Shown here: piece after piece, positions 22,992 through 32,816 of the stretch
Position numbering within the stretch: position 1 is the first letter of the stretch
Layout of the letters: each line of letters starts with the position of its first letter
Origin: a virus
IMG/VR virus record: IMGVR_UViG_3300009502_000089
Span: 1-44,254 of that record
Direction: 5' to 3' (one strand)
Length of the DNA stretch: 44,254 bases
Position numbers and translations under genes: made by a program
Notes under the pieces: model-generated
The model's database searches: none
Seen by the model: the letters and a program-made list of their open reading frames with translations, nothing else
Told to the model about the DNA's origin: nothing

Positions 22992-24605
22992 CTATCCTTT
23001 AAACCATACCATGAATTCTAATTCTGCTAATAATTTTCCACCGGAGTTCAACGATATTATGACATATCTATAATTAGATGTCAACGTTGGTGCGGTGTAA
23101 ACTGTTGTTAATCCTATATTGGTGCTGAAAGAACCCCATTCTCCAGTTCCATCTTTTGATCGCCCTGACCATATATATTTATCACCCGTGTATTTAGGCG
23201 AAACAACTGTAAGGGTTGCTTTTGATTTATCGGGGATATGTGTGTCAACGTCACAACCTATTGATTCCACAACTCCTGCAAATCTCAAAGTAGGCACTGG
23301 TTCGCTTTTCCCCATCAATCTGTAGTTTTCTCTGGCGTAAGAATTAAAATTCTCCTTAGACGCAAGTTGCGGGGAGAAATCAAAGAACATATCGTTTTTG
23401 TCTGGAGCAGAACCGATGGCTCTAGGGATTTGAGTTTCTTTAATACTCATTGAAATATCAGAAGGCATATCGTCAAAAGCATAGATCATTGAATTATAGT
23501 CTTTAGAAATATAAGGTCTTTTAAATTCACCGCCACGGAAATCATATCCGATAGACCTGACATATTGTTCTGTTATTTCACCTGAATATTCAAGGTATGA
23601 TTTGTTGTTCCCCATTTGGGGCAATCTTCCGTAATCTGGAGTTGTGTCTTTTGCAATAGATGCTTTCATGGCACTATTATCTACGGGAACTACAGTTACA
23701 GTCAGATAATCATATACTGTTGCGGTAGAGTTCTGCGCAGAAATCGCATAAGAAGTTGTTTCTGTAGGCACTACAGTATAACTACCATCGCTTGAAACCG
23801 TCCCGATCCCTTGATTAATTGATACGGTTGCCGCTCCTGTTGTAGTCCAAGACAAAACAGATAACTTGGAGAACTCAATAGTTTCAGGTGTTGCATCAAA
23901 TGAGTCTATTACAGGTGAATTAAGCGTAGCAGTTACTGTAGCATCGTCACTATTTACTCCATCTGTTACAGTAAGGGTATAAGTAGTTGTGGCAGTAGGA
24001 TACAGGTCTATCGTTCCGTTTACTGTCGTGGAGCCTACTGTGGGAGTTATAGAAGCACTTGTTGCATCTGTGCTAGTCCAAGTAAGAGTTACTTTATCCC
24101 CTAATGTGAATGTCGCAGAATTAACTGTAAATGTGTTTATGGTAGGATTGCTGTATGTTACTACAACATAAAGCTGAGAACATTTCCCGAATTGAAATTT
24201 AAGACCAACGGCAAGTGCATCTATTTCGCTCCATGTCCAAGCTGATGAAGTATTTGGATTTGTGTTCCAAGAATGACTTTTATTACTCCATTCATCTATA
24301 CCAGATATGTTCTCCTCATACGATGTACTATGTGTTTTAATTACTACTTTCTTGATCCAGTCTCCGTTATGGTCTCCATAAACCCTTGCGTAGACTGTAA
24401 CGTTTGATATTATTCCATCTTCTGTAGTGTGGTCTGGCAAACCATATAAATCAGTATATTCAGTGACACCCGCCGGGGTTATGATAACATAATCGTTATC
24501 ATCCGGGCTGGATTCATCAATTAACACATAATGAGTAGACCCAGAACTACAGGCGAACTGTAATGGAGTGCTGTCAGAATTAGGTCTAAGTGTTAAAGTA
24601 CTCAT
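22992..24605 (-). CDS. Tail virion protein with Ig-like domains, 537 aa
   Basis: An N-terminal beta domain (about 1-150) is followed by two Ig-like/PKD-like repeats. They carry the pattern 'INxFTVNSATFTLGDKVTLTWTST' and 'IDSFDATPETIEFSKLSVLSWTT' (about 153-310). A distinct C-terminal domain of about 225 residues contains YIWSGRSKDGTGEW and ends FMVWFKG. Such adhesive repeats usually decorate tails or fibres. It overlaps the nozzle gene by four bases, consistent with assembly at the tail tip. Confidence 0.65.
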   Translation of the reverse strand: MSTLTLRPNSDSTPLQFACSSGSTHYVLIDESSPDDNDYVIITPAGVTEYTDLYGLPDHTTEDGIISNVTVYARVYGDHNGDWIKKVVIKTHSTSYEENISGIDEWSNKSHSWNTNPNTSSAWTWSEIDALAVGLKFQFGKCSQLYVVVTYSNPTINTFTVNSATFTLGDKVTLTWTSTDATSASITPTVGSTTVNGTIDLYPTATTTYTLTVTDGVNSDDATVTATLNSPVIDSFDATPETIEFSKLSVLSWTTTGAATVSINQGIGTVSSDGSYTVVPTETTSYAISAQNSTATVYDYLTVTVVPVDNSAMKASIAKDTTPDYGRLPQMGNNKSYLEYSGEITEQYVRSIGYDFRGGEFKRPYISKDYNSMIYAFDDMPSDISMSIKETQIPRAIGSAPDKNDMFFDFSPQLASKENFNSYARENYRLMGKSEPVPTLRFAGVVESIGCDVDTHIPDKSKATLTVVSPKYTGDKYIWSGRSKDGTGEWGSFSTNIGLTTVYTAPTLTSNYRYVIISLNSGGKLLAELEFMVWFKG

Positions 24606-27016
24606 TGCTGGACGTATTCCTCAATCAGATAACCGAAATCTAATAAATAAAACGACTCATCAAGTTTGTTGTGTTGGAGTTTTATTGTTACCCAGTCACT
24701 TACCATATTTACAGATACTCTGTGTCTGCGGGTTATTTGACCGGGGTTCTCCGCAGTTAAAGGATAGTTGGTTATGTCCGCTGTTTGCTCTAGGCCATTC
24801 AGATAAGGAGTCACTGTCATATCACCAGCAGTTTGGGCTTTGACTCTGTAGATCATTTCGTTGTTTCTTATAATAGCTCCGTTGGATGTCAATTCGTGCA
24901 TTACATAAGAATTAATCGCAGTCGTTACATCGTTTACTCCGCTGTTCATTATATAAATAAATCCATCACCAATACCTCCGCCTAACTGGACGGTAGAAGT
25001 ATTGCCGCTGGCTGCGTCTATTTCAGTCATACTTCCTATGGGAGATGCGTAACTATCCTCAGAGAAAGTCAGGTCTAGTAAATCATAAACCAGCCACACA
25101 TTACAGGTTGTTGCCGTCCCTGTTACCAATCCTATCTTTAATGCGTTATATGCAGAATCGTATTTAATGAACATCTTACTTTCGTAACCAGAACGAATAC
25201 ACGTTGAAGATGACGGGTCAAAGTAGTTCTTTACCGTGTTAAAGTTAGGAACGTGTCTTACTGTCTTTCCGTCAGTATAAAGAACGCCTCTTTTTGAGAG
25301 AATAAACGCCATTGTTATTCTTTCATCCTGACCATACTGGAGTCCGTCAACCACTACCAAAGACTGAGAATTCATTCCGCCATAATAATTTGACAGGGTT
25401 ATTTTACCGAGGTTCGCAGGAGTGCTTCCTTGTAATAGGGATATGCACCCACCTTCCTCTCCACGTTCTTCTTGTACGCAAAGAAGCTCGTTATAAAACT
25501 TCTTCATTGCAATTATCTTATTGGCTCGTCCATCCCCCATCTGATAAATGGCACTATCTTGTCCTGATAGGATTTGAGGGTTATCTGTTGCTGAAAGATA
25601 TATATATGAGGGGTCTTGATCAAATACAAAAACACCCCTGTTTTTCCAAACAGCACTACATATTCCAACTCCAAAATTAGATATATAAAAGTAGGGGATA
25701 ACCTGTATTCCTATATTAACGTCTGTTGAAAGAGTCTTATCTACTTTAAATCTGTACCAATATGAGTCGTAGTTTAACTGATTGAATTGAGTAGGTTTCT
25801 GCGCAACTCTAGGGAATGTAACCCACCCAGATTGACTTAATCCTGCTGTCCCATCTACAAAAGTACCTACTGAAGTCCAAGTTCCTGCTGTAGTTTGATA
25901 TTCAAACGTGCTTATTGTGGTACTCGCAGTAGTATTTGGAGATGTTCCTACGTCCATAAACGCTGCGACAATCGGGTCTATGGAGTTAAAATACACATAA
26001 TCAGACGATGTCATCCCTCCAATTGATATAGAACTCGCACCGTAGCTGTAATAAACAGAAGAATGGTAGAATTGAGCTTCAATAGCGTCTTGGAAGACTC
26101 CATCCCATACATCTTGAACTGATGTAAACCCAGAACCATAAGTACAGGAAGGAACTGATACTGTAGCAGAAAGTGCTGCACTAAATGTAATCTTCAGCCA
26201 GAATCCATTTGTTCCATACATATATACTGGATAAGCATCTGTCGGTTGAGTCCAAGTAACATATCCTGTTTGGCTTAATGTCTTTGTAGCGACTCCGATA
26301 GTTCCGTCTGTAAAACCAGAAACAGCAGTCCATGTACCATTCCAGTATTTTACTGTCATTGTAGATGCGTTTGTGTTTACGCTGGCATTAAGTGTGAATT
26401 TAAGTCTATTTGACTGTACTTGTGAACAGACAACTACTGCATCTGTTGCGTTTGTTCCCAACGCCCCAAGAGAAGCAAATGTGGCTACGTTTGCATCGTT
26501 TACCTGATCTGTGTAATCAGTTCCAGATGTAGGCATTGTAGGAAGAGCCGCTGCGCTGGAATATGTGTAGAATCTTGTTATATAGTCATCAGTCCCTGAA
26601 CATATCTGATGCTGGTCAAGTCCATTTGAAAAGAGCAGTTTATCATTAATAACTGACCACGATCCCGGTTGTGAACCACTTGAACCGCTGAAGACTTCAC
26701 TCCCGAACGCACCAGTAGTTACGCCCGGAGGCGCTGTCGTTGCTTCAAGAATATCGTCATCAGACATTTGTGCGTAGAAGTGTCTTTCTGTCCTCTTTCC
26801 CTTGGAAAACTGGAACATGGACATAACTGAATTAGTTGAGTCAGCAGTCGAGTGCTGTTTTATCATTCCCGGTCTTTGTTTGAAACCCGGATGCAACTGC
26901 CTCATGTTCATTACTTTGGAGTATGTTCCTACCTTTAAAAGAGATGGCTCATTGTAGGAATTCTGGCCTCCAGCAAAAGGGATGGTCTTTAATTGTGTTA
27001 CTGGTCTTGATTGCAT
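24602..27016 (-). CDS. Tail nozzle / tubular protein B-like, 804 aa
   Basis: The N-terminus, FAGGQNSYNEPSLLKVGTY and MRQLHPGFKQRPGM, matches the start of podoviral nozzle proteins (T7 gp12 / P22 gp10 type: 'f.GGln....p.ll......d..N.r......rpG'). A long beta-propeller-like body follows. Length fits the family (about 700-850). It follows the adaptor gene, the canonical order. Together they would form the short tail tube. GAGGATATT precedes the ATG. Confidence 0.75.
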   Translation of the reverse strand: MQSRPVTQLKTIPFAGGQNSYNEPSLLKVGTYSKVMNMRQLHPGFKQRPGMIKQHSTADSTNSVMSMFQFSKGKRTERHFYAQMSDDDILEATTAPPGVTTGAFGSEVFSGSSGSQPGSWSVINDKLLFSNGLDQHQICSGTDDYITRFYTYSSAAALPTMPTSGTDYTDQVNDANVATFASLGALGTNATDAVVVCSQVQSNRLKFTLNASVNTNASTMTVKYWNGTWTAVSGFTDGTIGVATKTLSQTGYVTWTQPTDAYPVYMYGTNGFWLKITFSAALSATVSVPSCTYGSGFTSVQDVWDGVFQDAIEAQFYHSSVYYSYGASSISIGGMTSSDYVYFNSIDPIVAAFMDVGTSPNTTASTTISTFEYQTTAGTWTSVGTFVDGTAGLSQSGWVTFPRVAQKPTQFNQLNYDSYWYRFKVDKTLSTDVNIGIQVIPYFYISNFGVGICSAVWKNRGVFVFDQDPSYIYLSATDNPQILSGQDSAIYQMGDGRANKIIAMKKFYNELLCVQEERGEEGGCISLLQGSTPANLGKITLSNYYGGMNSQSLVVVDGLQYGQDERITMAFILSKRGVLYTDGKTVRHVPNFNTVKNYFDPSSSTCIRSGYESKMFIKYDSAYNALKIGLVTGTATTCNVWLVYDLLDLTFSEDSYASPIGSMTEIDAASGNTSTVQLGGGIGDGFIYIMNSGVNDVTTAINSYVMHELTSNGAIIRNNEMIYRVKAQTAGDMTVTPYLNGLEQTADITNYPLTAENPGQITRRHRVSVNMVSDWVTIKLQHNKLDESFYLLDFGYLIEEYVQQ

Positions 27017-27023
27017 AATATCC

Positions 27024-27869
27024 TCAATACGGACGGAAATCGTAAAATAGATCAGACATAGTTACGTCTGAACCGTAGGTTCCTGTGAATCCTCGCAATG
27101 TTTCAACAAGATCGTCTTTGAAGTCTCCTATTTCGGGGACTCCCGCTCTTTGAGGAGCTACGACTGTATTCTTAAGTTCCAGCCACGCTTTCTTTGTTAT
27201 CAGGTGATGAAACACCTCTGGTAGTTCTGATACTGTGCCATAATACCTGCCTAAAGTAGCCCTATTTGTTACTGTAGCGACTCTGGCAGCGGTATAATCT
27301 GTTATGGTGTCATACCAGTCATCTGATACATTCTCAATGACTATGCCGTTGTAGTAGTCTGCTGTTTTCTTCGCAGTTAACGCAAGAGTTATAGAAGTAG
27401 CAGTCCCACCTTGGGATACTCCTTGAGTCAGTTCTCTTGGTTCTTTGTAGTAGTGGAAAGTAAGAGTATCTGAGCCACCGTCATCTCTGACAATCGTATT
27501 GCCTTGTCTGTAATAGAGATACTTTGACCCTGTATAATTTGTGCGGTGTTTTGTCTGAATTGATATAGGAGCGACTTTATCACCATAGGAATTGACGATG
27601 TCGCAAATGCGATAGAGGTCAACGGGGAGAGTGAATACCCCGCTAACCCCTGTTACATTTTGTGAGGTAAGAAACAAATCGGGAAATCTTGTAAAGAGAA
27701 TATTGAATATATATCTCTGAGATTTGTTAATTTTCTTGACAATATCCGAATTGTCAAAAACCCCTGTTGTTGTTCCTTGTGTTTTGTCTGGAGTGTAATC
27801 ATTTAGTTCCGTCCTGATTTCTTCCAGCATCCCGTAGCAGTTTTCATATCGGTACAGGCTTTGTGTCAT
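27024..27869 (-). CDS. Head-tail adaptor (P22 gp4 / T7 gp11-like)
   Basis: The 281-residue product has a helical N-terminal half beginning YGMLEEIRTELNDY, with SDIVKKINKSQRYIFNILFTRFPDLF. That is the usual start of podoviral connector proteins that dock under the portal. A beta-rich middle follows, then VFHHLITKKAWLELKNT. It comes just before the nozzle gene. Overlap with the previous gene is 26 bases, suggesting coupled expression. Confidence 0.7.
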   Translation of the reverse strand: MTQSLYRYENCYGMLEEIRTELNDYTPDKTQGTTTGVFDNSDIVKKINKSQRYIFNILFTRFPDLFLTSQNVTGVSGVFTLPVDLYRICDIVNSYGDKVAPISIQTKHRTNYTGSKYLYYRQGNTIVRDDGGSDTLTFHYYKEPRELTQGVSQGGTATSITLALTAKKTADYYNGIVIENVSDDWYDTITDYTAARVATVTNRATLGRYYGTVSELPEVFHHLITKKAWLELKNTVVAPQRAGVPEIGDFKDDLVETLRGFTGTYGSDVTMSDLFYDFRPY

Positions 27870-28470
27870 TTTTTACGCCCTTAGTTGGGTTGTGTTTCCA
27901 ATGTATATGGCTTTTCATTCTGTTCCCTGGAATCTTCTCCCCACAAATTTCACAAGTTAATAAATCATTCTTGTTAATTATTGGAGAGGGTGAAGCAACA
28001 GTACCCATTAACTGCTGCATCTGATTCATCAAGGTTGCCATCTGCAATCTCAATTCTTCGTTTTCCTTGCTTAACTTCCCTATCTGTCCTTTTTCTCCGT
28101 CCGACAGGGTATAAGGTTGAAGCAACTCAATCCCTAGTTCTGCGGCATATTGCTTTATCACTTTACTGGGAGTGTCATAAGGTTGATTAGATGCCTTACG
28201 CCTCTCGTTTCTTTCGTTATAAGTTACTATCTGGCGAATCTTAAATTCTCTGTTTCTGTCTAAAGCGTCAAGAGAAATCTTATCCTCATTAACAGAATGA
28301 CCATCTTCGTCAAAATCAAGTCTGGTCATCCCTCTTGCACCTAAATTATTAAGAACGTGTCTTCCCATTGCTTCGTCTACTTTTAATCGTTTGCCTGAAA
28401 GCAGGGTATAACTTAATCCACCATAGGTAAAATCCATATCTTCGTTTGTGCAATTCCATAAGAAAATCAT
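27844..28470 (-). CDS. Coiled-coil protein with C-terminal zinc finger, 208 aa
   Basis: The N-terminus LWNCTNEDMDFTYGGLSYTL is beta-rich, the middle is a short coiled coil (GKLSKENEELRLQMATLMNQM), and the C-terminus is a C2H2-like finger (CEICGEKIPGNRMKSHIHWKH). AGGCAACACA precedes the ATG. It overlaps the glycosyltransferase by four bases and the adaptor by 26. It may be a head-completion or scaffold-like protein; the function is not recognised. Confidence 0.6.
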   Translation of the reverse strand: MIFLWNCTNEDMDFTYGGLSYTLLSGKRLKVDEAMGRHVLNNLGARGMTRLDFDEDGHSVNEDKISLDALDRNREFKIRQIVTYNERNERRKASNQPYDTPSKVIKQYAAELGIELLQPYTLSDGEKGQIGKLSKENEELRLQMATLMNQMQQLMGTVASPSPIINKNDLLTCEICGEKIPGNRMKSHIHWKHNPTKGVKNDTKPVPI

Positions 28471-30095
28471 TGTGTTGCCTCCATTTGTCTGTATGAAGTT
28501 GGGGATTTCTCACAAACTTCATCAAAAGTTACTGCATAGATTACGTCTTCCACTTCAGGTAGGTATTCCATGATGTCGTGTCCTTGAGGGACATTTTTAG
28601 CAATCCATACATCAGTTATATCGCCACCGAAGTAACTATTTTCTTCTTCCATTAACTTCTTATATAATGCTTGCGCCTTATAGTATTTGTTTCCTTTTCT
28701 GTATGGTAACACATTATCTGGATGCTTACAAGTTGGGATTAAAACGATGTTGTGATCAAAAGCTCCACATATGTGGACAGGAGCAGAGTCATTTGTTACG
28801 ACTGTCTTTGCTAAAGAAATAAGCGCCACAAGTCCTTTAAGGCTTAATTTATCTCTGAAATCAACGCAGTTACTAGCGTCTACATTAAGGACTCCGTGCT
28901 TATCGTTTACGTTCTTGCCGATTATTCCTACTTTCTGCCCAACGTTGGTCAATCCATCTATTATGTCCTGCCAGTATTTTAAGGGGAAAGTTTTTGATTC
29001 CCAACCAACACCGGGATGAACCAAGACTAATTCTTCTGGTTCTTCGCAAATGTCATATACTTCTTTCAGGTGCTTTGCTTCAAATGACAGTTTTATCTGT
29101 TTATCATCATCTGGAATTTGTCTTCCCAATGTACAAAGAGATACCCAGTCTACAGGATGAATGAAATGAAACGAAAGAGCTTTCCCGAAGTTCTCCCAAG
29201 GCAACTGATGAGTGTTCATTTCAATAACTGCATCAAAGTATCCTTCGGGGTAGCCTTTGCTCAAGTTAATGCCCGGAATATGGTCGTACAATTCATAGTC
29301 TTTAGACATGAGCCATATTTCAGCATCTCTGTAGGCTTTTTCTCTTATATAACGTATTACTGGTTCAGACGAAACAATATCTCCCACTCCGCCTAATGAC
29401 CAGATAAAGATTTTCTTCTTATGATCGTATTTCTTTTGTTTCCACGCTTCTATGTCTATATCTAGTTTAGTATGCAGATTTTCTCCATCTCCTGCATAAT
29501 GAATCAGATAAGACGATAATCTTGAAACACCTGTTGCCCTGTCCATTATTGACATACGGTTGAAGTTATAATGAAGTGGAAACACTTTCTCTCCTGAAAG
29601 CATTATCTTCATATTTAAGAAGGTCTGCTCGCCAAATGCGTTTCTCAAGGGTTTTATCTCGTCTACTACCTTGAAAATATGCCTGTGTCTTCTTGAAGCG
29701 ACAAAAACACCAGTATTGTAATAAGTGCTTCCGTCATACTTGAATCCTTCTACTGAATAGACCTTCATTACTTCGTATATACAGATTGATCTCTGGGTGA
29801 ACTGTCCTTCGTTAAAGATGCCGAACTGGTCTTCAGGAACTATGTCAAATAACGATGGAGAATCGTCTCTGATGAGTATATCTGCATCAATGAATGCTAC
29901 CCTGTCATATTCCTTTTTTAGAAGCTCATAACACGCAAATTTCAACCAATGGGCAGAAGGAACATTGCTGGGATCGTTAAGAACGATTAAATCAGCGCCT
30001 ATTTTAGCTGAATAAGAAACAAAATACGGTTCTGTTTTTTTCCAGATTTTATCGTATTTGTCTCCGCAAACTATTGTCAGGATGGCTAGTTTCAT
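28467..30095 (-). CDS. Two-domain glycosyltransferase (GT-A + GT9-like fusion)
   Basis: The N-terminal domain (1-220) is a nucleotide-sugar GT-A fold. It has LAILTIVCGDKY, the catalytic D-x-D in FIDADIL (D70, D72), GEQTFLN near 155 and a glycogenin/GT8-like layout. The C-terminal domain (about 226-480) is GT-B, resembling ADP-heptose-type GT9 enzymes. It has IWSLGGVGDIVSS at 231-243, LVHPGVGWESKTFPLKYW at 358-375 and VVTNDSAPVHICGAF at 432-446. Both active regions look complete. The gene lies among capsid-protein genes and overlaps its neighbours by four bases on each side. Likely substrates are virion glycoproteins or host surface glycans; which one cannot be read from the sequence. Confidence 0.85.
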   Translation of the reverse strand: MKLAILTIVCGDKYDKIWKKTEPYFVSYSAKIGADLIVLNDPSNVPSAHWLKFACYELLKKEYDRVAFIDADILIRDDSPSLFDIVPEDQFGIFNEGQFTQRSICIYEVMKVYSVEGFKYDGSTYYNTGVFVASRRHRHIFKVVDEIKPLRNAFGEQTFLNMKIMLSGEKVFPLHYNFNRMSIMDRATGVSRLSSYLIHYAGDGENLHTKLDIDIEAWKQKKYDHKKKIFIWSLGGVGDIVSSEPVIRYIREKAYRDAEIWLMSKDYELYDHIPGINLSKGYPEGYFDAVIEMNTHQLPWENFGKALSFHFIHPVDWVSLCTLGRQIPDDDKQIKLSFEAKHLKEVYDICEEPEELVLVHPGVGWESKTFPLKYWQDIIDGLTNVGQKVGIIGKNVNDKHGVLNVDASNCVDFRDKLSLKGLVALISLAKTVVTNDSAPVHICGAFDHNIVLIPTCKHPDNVLPYRKGNKYYKAQALYKKLMEEENSYFGGDITDVWIAKNVPQGHDIMEYLPEVEDVIYAVTFDEVCEKSPTSYRQMEATQ

Positions 30096-30490
30096 ATTTG
30101 TCTAAATGCCGCCTTTCTTTTCCCACTACCATGAACCTTCTGAAATGCGTCCATTAACTGGATACGGTCTTCTTTTGTTCTTTGACGTATCATATCGTTT
30201 CTGTTTATTACGTCTCTTTCTCTTACTTCCTGCATATATTTGGCGGTGCGTTCTAATTTGTCTTTTACTCTCTGATTGTTTAAATCTCCGTCTGACAGTA
30301 GTTTAATCTCTCTCATATCTGGTTGACGAAACCCACCATCGTCTGTTTTGACAAGAATAAGATTTACTGGCTCTCCGTAACCTCTGTCGTAGGTGATGAC
30401 AAAGTGAGAATGTTCTTTCCGAAATACGCAATCAAGACGTTTGTCCAGATTTTTGAGGGTTTTCATAAAACCTCTTTCGGGTGTAACCAT
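30092..30490 (-). CDS. Basic hypothetical protein, 132 aa
   Basis: Not recognised. AAGGAGAACCACA precedes the ATG. It is rich in Lys and Arg, with a helical C-terminal half (YMQEVRERDVINRNDMIRQR). It overlaps the glycosyltransferase by four bases, so the two are probably co-translated. A partner or head-associated role is inferred from position only. Confidence 0.65.
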   Translation of the reverse strand: MVTPERGFMKTLKNLDKRLDCVFRKEHSHFVITYDRGYGEPVNLILVKTDDGGFRQPDMREIKLLSDGDLNNQRVKDKLERTAKYMQEVRERDVINRNDMIRQRTKEDRIQLMDAFQKVHGSGKRKAAFRQI

Positions 30491-30517
30491 TGTGGTTCTC
30501 CTTTCATTTAAACTTCT

Positions 30518-32023
30518 TTATTCCCAATAACCGTCAACACCGCACACCATCATTAAGTCCTGCGTATTAGCCAGCACATGAGTTACCAACGGTCTGTAAG
30601 TGATGATTACATAAGTTCCAGCCTCACAATATACAGGGGTTACCGGATGCCATGAATGTGTGTTTGTAGTTCCGATGGCAGTATTTATCGGGAAAGATGC
30701 CATACCGACAGTCTGCTTCCTTGTGCCCTTGACAGGAGTGGTGTTAGTTGTAACGTTTTCTGTCGTTGCAGGATCAGCGTTTGTGCAGCCGAAGGAAAGT
30801 TCTATAATATAAGGGATAACTGTAGCATTTGTTCCTGTGGCAACCGTGCTGCACATCAATATATCAAGTCCGCATAACATTAATCCCTTCGCTTGAGTTA
30901 CCGATGGCGCTGGAATTAAGTAAGAAAAATATTGCCATGCGGTTGCTGCTGTAAAAGATAGACCAGCTGCATTGGCGTAATGCTGTATTCCCCCGAGTCC
31001 CGCTGTTGCCGACGTTCCTAATGCTGTTGCAGAGATTGCTGTTCCGACTGCTGGTAATGCGGTCTGCGTATAGGCATTTTGAGTAACACCTGTTGCCGCA
31101 CTTCCTGTCGGTTTACATTGTGCCGACTCGTGCATACCTGCCGCTTTGTGACTCCACGGCTTAGCCGTTTCCATGTCTGCCGATGAAACATTGACAGATG
31201 ATATAAATAGTTTCTGTGCTGTGAGTCCGTTAGCCGCTGTGTTGACACATCTTCCATAGACATTTAACTGCATTGAGGAGAAGGGAGTAATTACGGTTGT
31301 GTTTTTTATGTCCTGTGAAGCAACTAATAAATTGTCAATCCAGAACTCAATCATATCTTCGGACATATATATTGTGTAATGGTGAACTTTGGTAATATCA
31401 AAGGTAGGCCATGTCGTAGCCAATATAGTAGATAATGAGATTGCGTAAATATCAACGGAGTTATTTGTTATCATGGCGTAAAGTCCAGCCACGGTGTATT
31501 TAAAATATGCTCCATCTGTCGGGCCGACTGTGACAGTATTGGCTGTAATTCCCGCACCCCATTCAGAAGTGTTGTTGGTGAAAGTTGTGGAATCGCCGAA
31601 TAAGGACGTTCTCATTTCAAAGTAAGTCCCCGAAGCACCATAAATGGGGAATGTGCGCCATGACTTAAAAATACTGCCCTTGCCAGAAGCGACAGAGGCA
31701 TTGGAGTTTAATATCAGTTGATTCAACTGTGTTACGGTTGCCGTGTCATAGGGAGTTGCCCACTTGGAAGTATTAATAACAGTCCCTGAAAACCACTCAT
31801 TAAATAAGATATTATCTACTCCTACTCTAGTTCTGTAATCCCTTGAAGAATCTGTTTCAATGACTGACCTTGTCCCTACGATTGAACCAGCATCGTGTTC
31901 TGAGGCAGTTGTTACGAATCCTGTAGTAGCTGCTGGCGGTGTGATTATGTTAAGATTATGGTTAGCATCTACCTCTGCCACATAGTTTGATGCACTACCT
32001 GCTATTTTATTTGCGAAACTCAT
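30518..32023 (-). CDS. Lectin-like virion protein, 501 aa
   Basis: After a short N-terminal part the middle (about 80-280) has the concanavalin-A/LamG jelly-roll pattern. Examples are WFSGTVINTSKWATPYD, IFKSWRTFPIYGASGTYFEMRT and HHYTIYMSEDMIEFWIDN. The C-terminal half is Thr/Ala-rich beta structure. AGGAGG precedes the ATG. The place near the capsid genes, not the tail genes, suggests a head fibre or capsid decoration that binds surface sugars. It is close to the glycosyltransferase gene. Confidence 0.65.
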   Translation of the reverse strand: MSFANKIAGSASNYVAEVDANHNLNIITPPAATTGFVTTASEHDAGSIVGTRSVIETDSSRDYRTRVGVDNILFNEWFSGTVINTSKWATPYDTATVTQLNQLILNSNASVASGKGSIFKSWRTFPIYGASGTYFEMRTSLFGDSTTFTNNTSEWGAGITANTVTVGPTDGAYFKYTVAGLYAMITNNSVDIYAISLSTILATTWPTFDITKVHHYTIYMSEDMIEFWIDNLLVASQDIKNTTVITPFSSMQLNVYGRCVNTAANGLTAQKLFISSVNVSSADMETAKPWSHKAAGMHESAQCKPTGSAATGVTQNAYTQTALPAVGTAISATALGTSATAGLGGIQHYANAAGLSFTAATAWQYFSYLIPAPSVTQAKGLMLCGLDILMCSTVATGTNATVIPYIIELSFGCTNADPATTENVTTNTTPVKGTRKQTVGMASFPINTAIGTTNTHSWHPVTPVYCEAGTYVIITYRPLVTHVLANTQDLMMVCGVDGYWE

Positions 32024-32032
32024 TGTTTCCTC

Positions 32033-32398
32033 CTATTTTACAAATATGTAATGTATCTTGAATGTCTTGGAAGCGAATCCCTCTGTTAATACTACGTTGG
32101 CTGTAAATCCTACCCCTGCCGTTCTTGCCGTGACATAACAGGTAGAAAAAGCGGCAAGGTTCTTATGTGCGTCTGCATTGTTGTCTGCCGTTGTATCGTC
32201 ACCCTCGATAAAGACTACGACATGAGAAGTGGTCAGCATATCGGTCAGTCCGGTGATAATCACCGATGCCTCATCGGTAAGCGTTGTTCCGAAATCAATA
32301 GTGGCAGAACCGTAACCGGAAGGTTGGATTCCGCCAGTATCACCTTTTTCACCTTTGATTGTAACGGCATCGAGTAATTTGACTATCTGAACAGGCAT
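32033..32398 (-). CDS. Beta-rich virion protein, 121 aa
   Basis: It carries a short GEKGDTGG collagen-like seed near residue 15, then a Thr/Val-rich beta domain (VTARTAGVGFTANVVLTEGFASKTFKIHYIF). GAGGACAAA precedes the ATG. It is probably a small capsid or tail decoration protein; no family is recognised. Confidence 0.6.
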   Translation of the reverse strand: MPVQIVKLLDAVTIKGEKGDTGGIQPSGYGSATIDFGTTLTDEASVIITGLTDMLTTSHVVVFIEGDDTTADNNADAHKNLAAFSTCYVTARTAGVGFTANVVLTEGFASKTFKIHYIFVK

Positions 32399-32405
32399 TT
32401 TGTCC

Positions 32406-32816
32406 TCACGAATAATTTAATGCTTTAACTGTTGCTAAATCAGTGGCATAATTATCATACAAATCATTACCATCAGCCCATTGAAGAACAATGTTTGTCG
32501 CTGTGTCTAATTTCTGCACTTGCCATTTGGCAGCATTTAAAGCAGTACCTATACTTGCGGTACAGGTATATATTACAGTTCCGTCTATGTATGTAACTTG
32601 TGCAAAATTTGAAGATGCTACTTTTATATTTCCGTCAGAATCGCAAGCAATAGCAACATTTGTAGTCCCTGCATCTCCCACCATCTTTGCGAATAGATGA
32701 CCGTTTTGATCTACATGGAGAATACTATATGTGTCATCATCTGTATTTTTACCGACAACATAAGTGCCAGGTACTTTTCTATATGTAGTTTCAAATCCGT
32801 CTTTATTGGTTGCCAT
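32406..32816 (-). CDS. Virion-associated hypothetical protein, 136 aa
   Basis: It has alternating beta strands with DxxGH and DSDGNIKV turns. It overlaps the upstream gene by 14 bases, and a GGCGGGGCG site precedes its ATG. Not recognised; location among capsid-proximal genes suggests a structural role. Confidence 0.6.
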   Translation of the reverse strand: MATNKDGFETTYRKVPGTYVVGKNTDDDTYSILHVDQNGHLFAKMVGDAGTTNVAIACDSDGNIKVASSNFAQVTYIDGTVIYTCTASIGTALNAAKWQVQKLDTATNIVLQWADGNDLYDNYATDLATVKALNYS

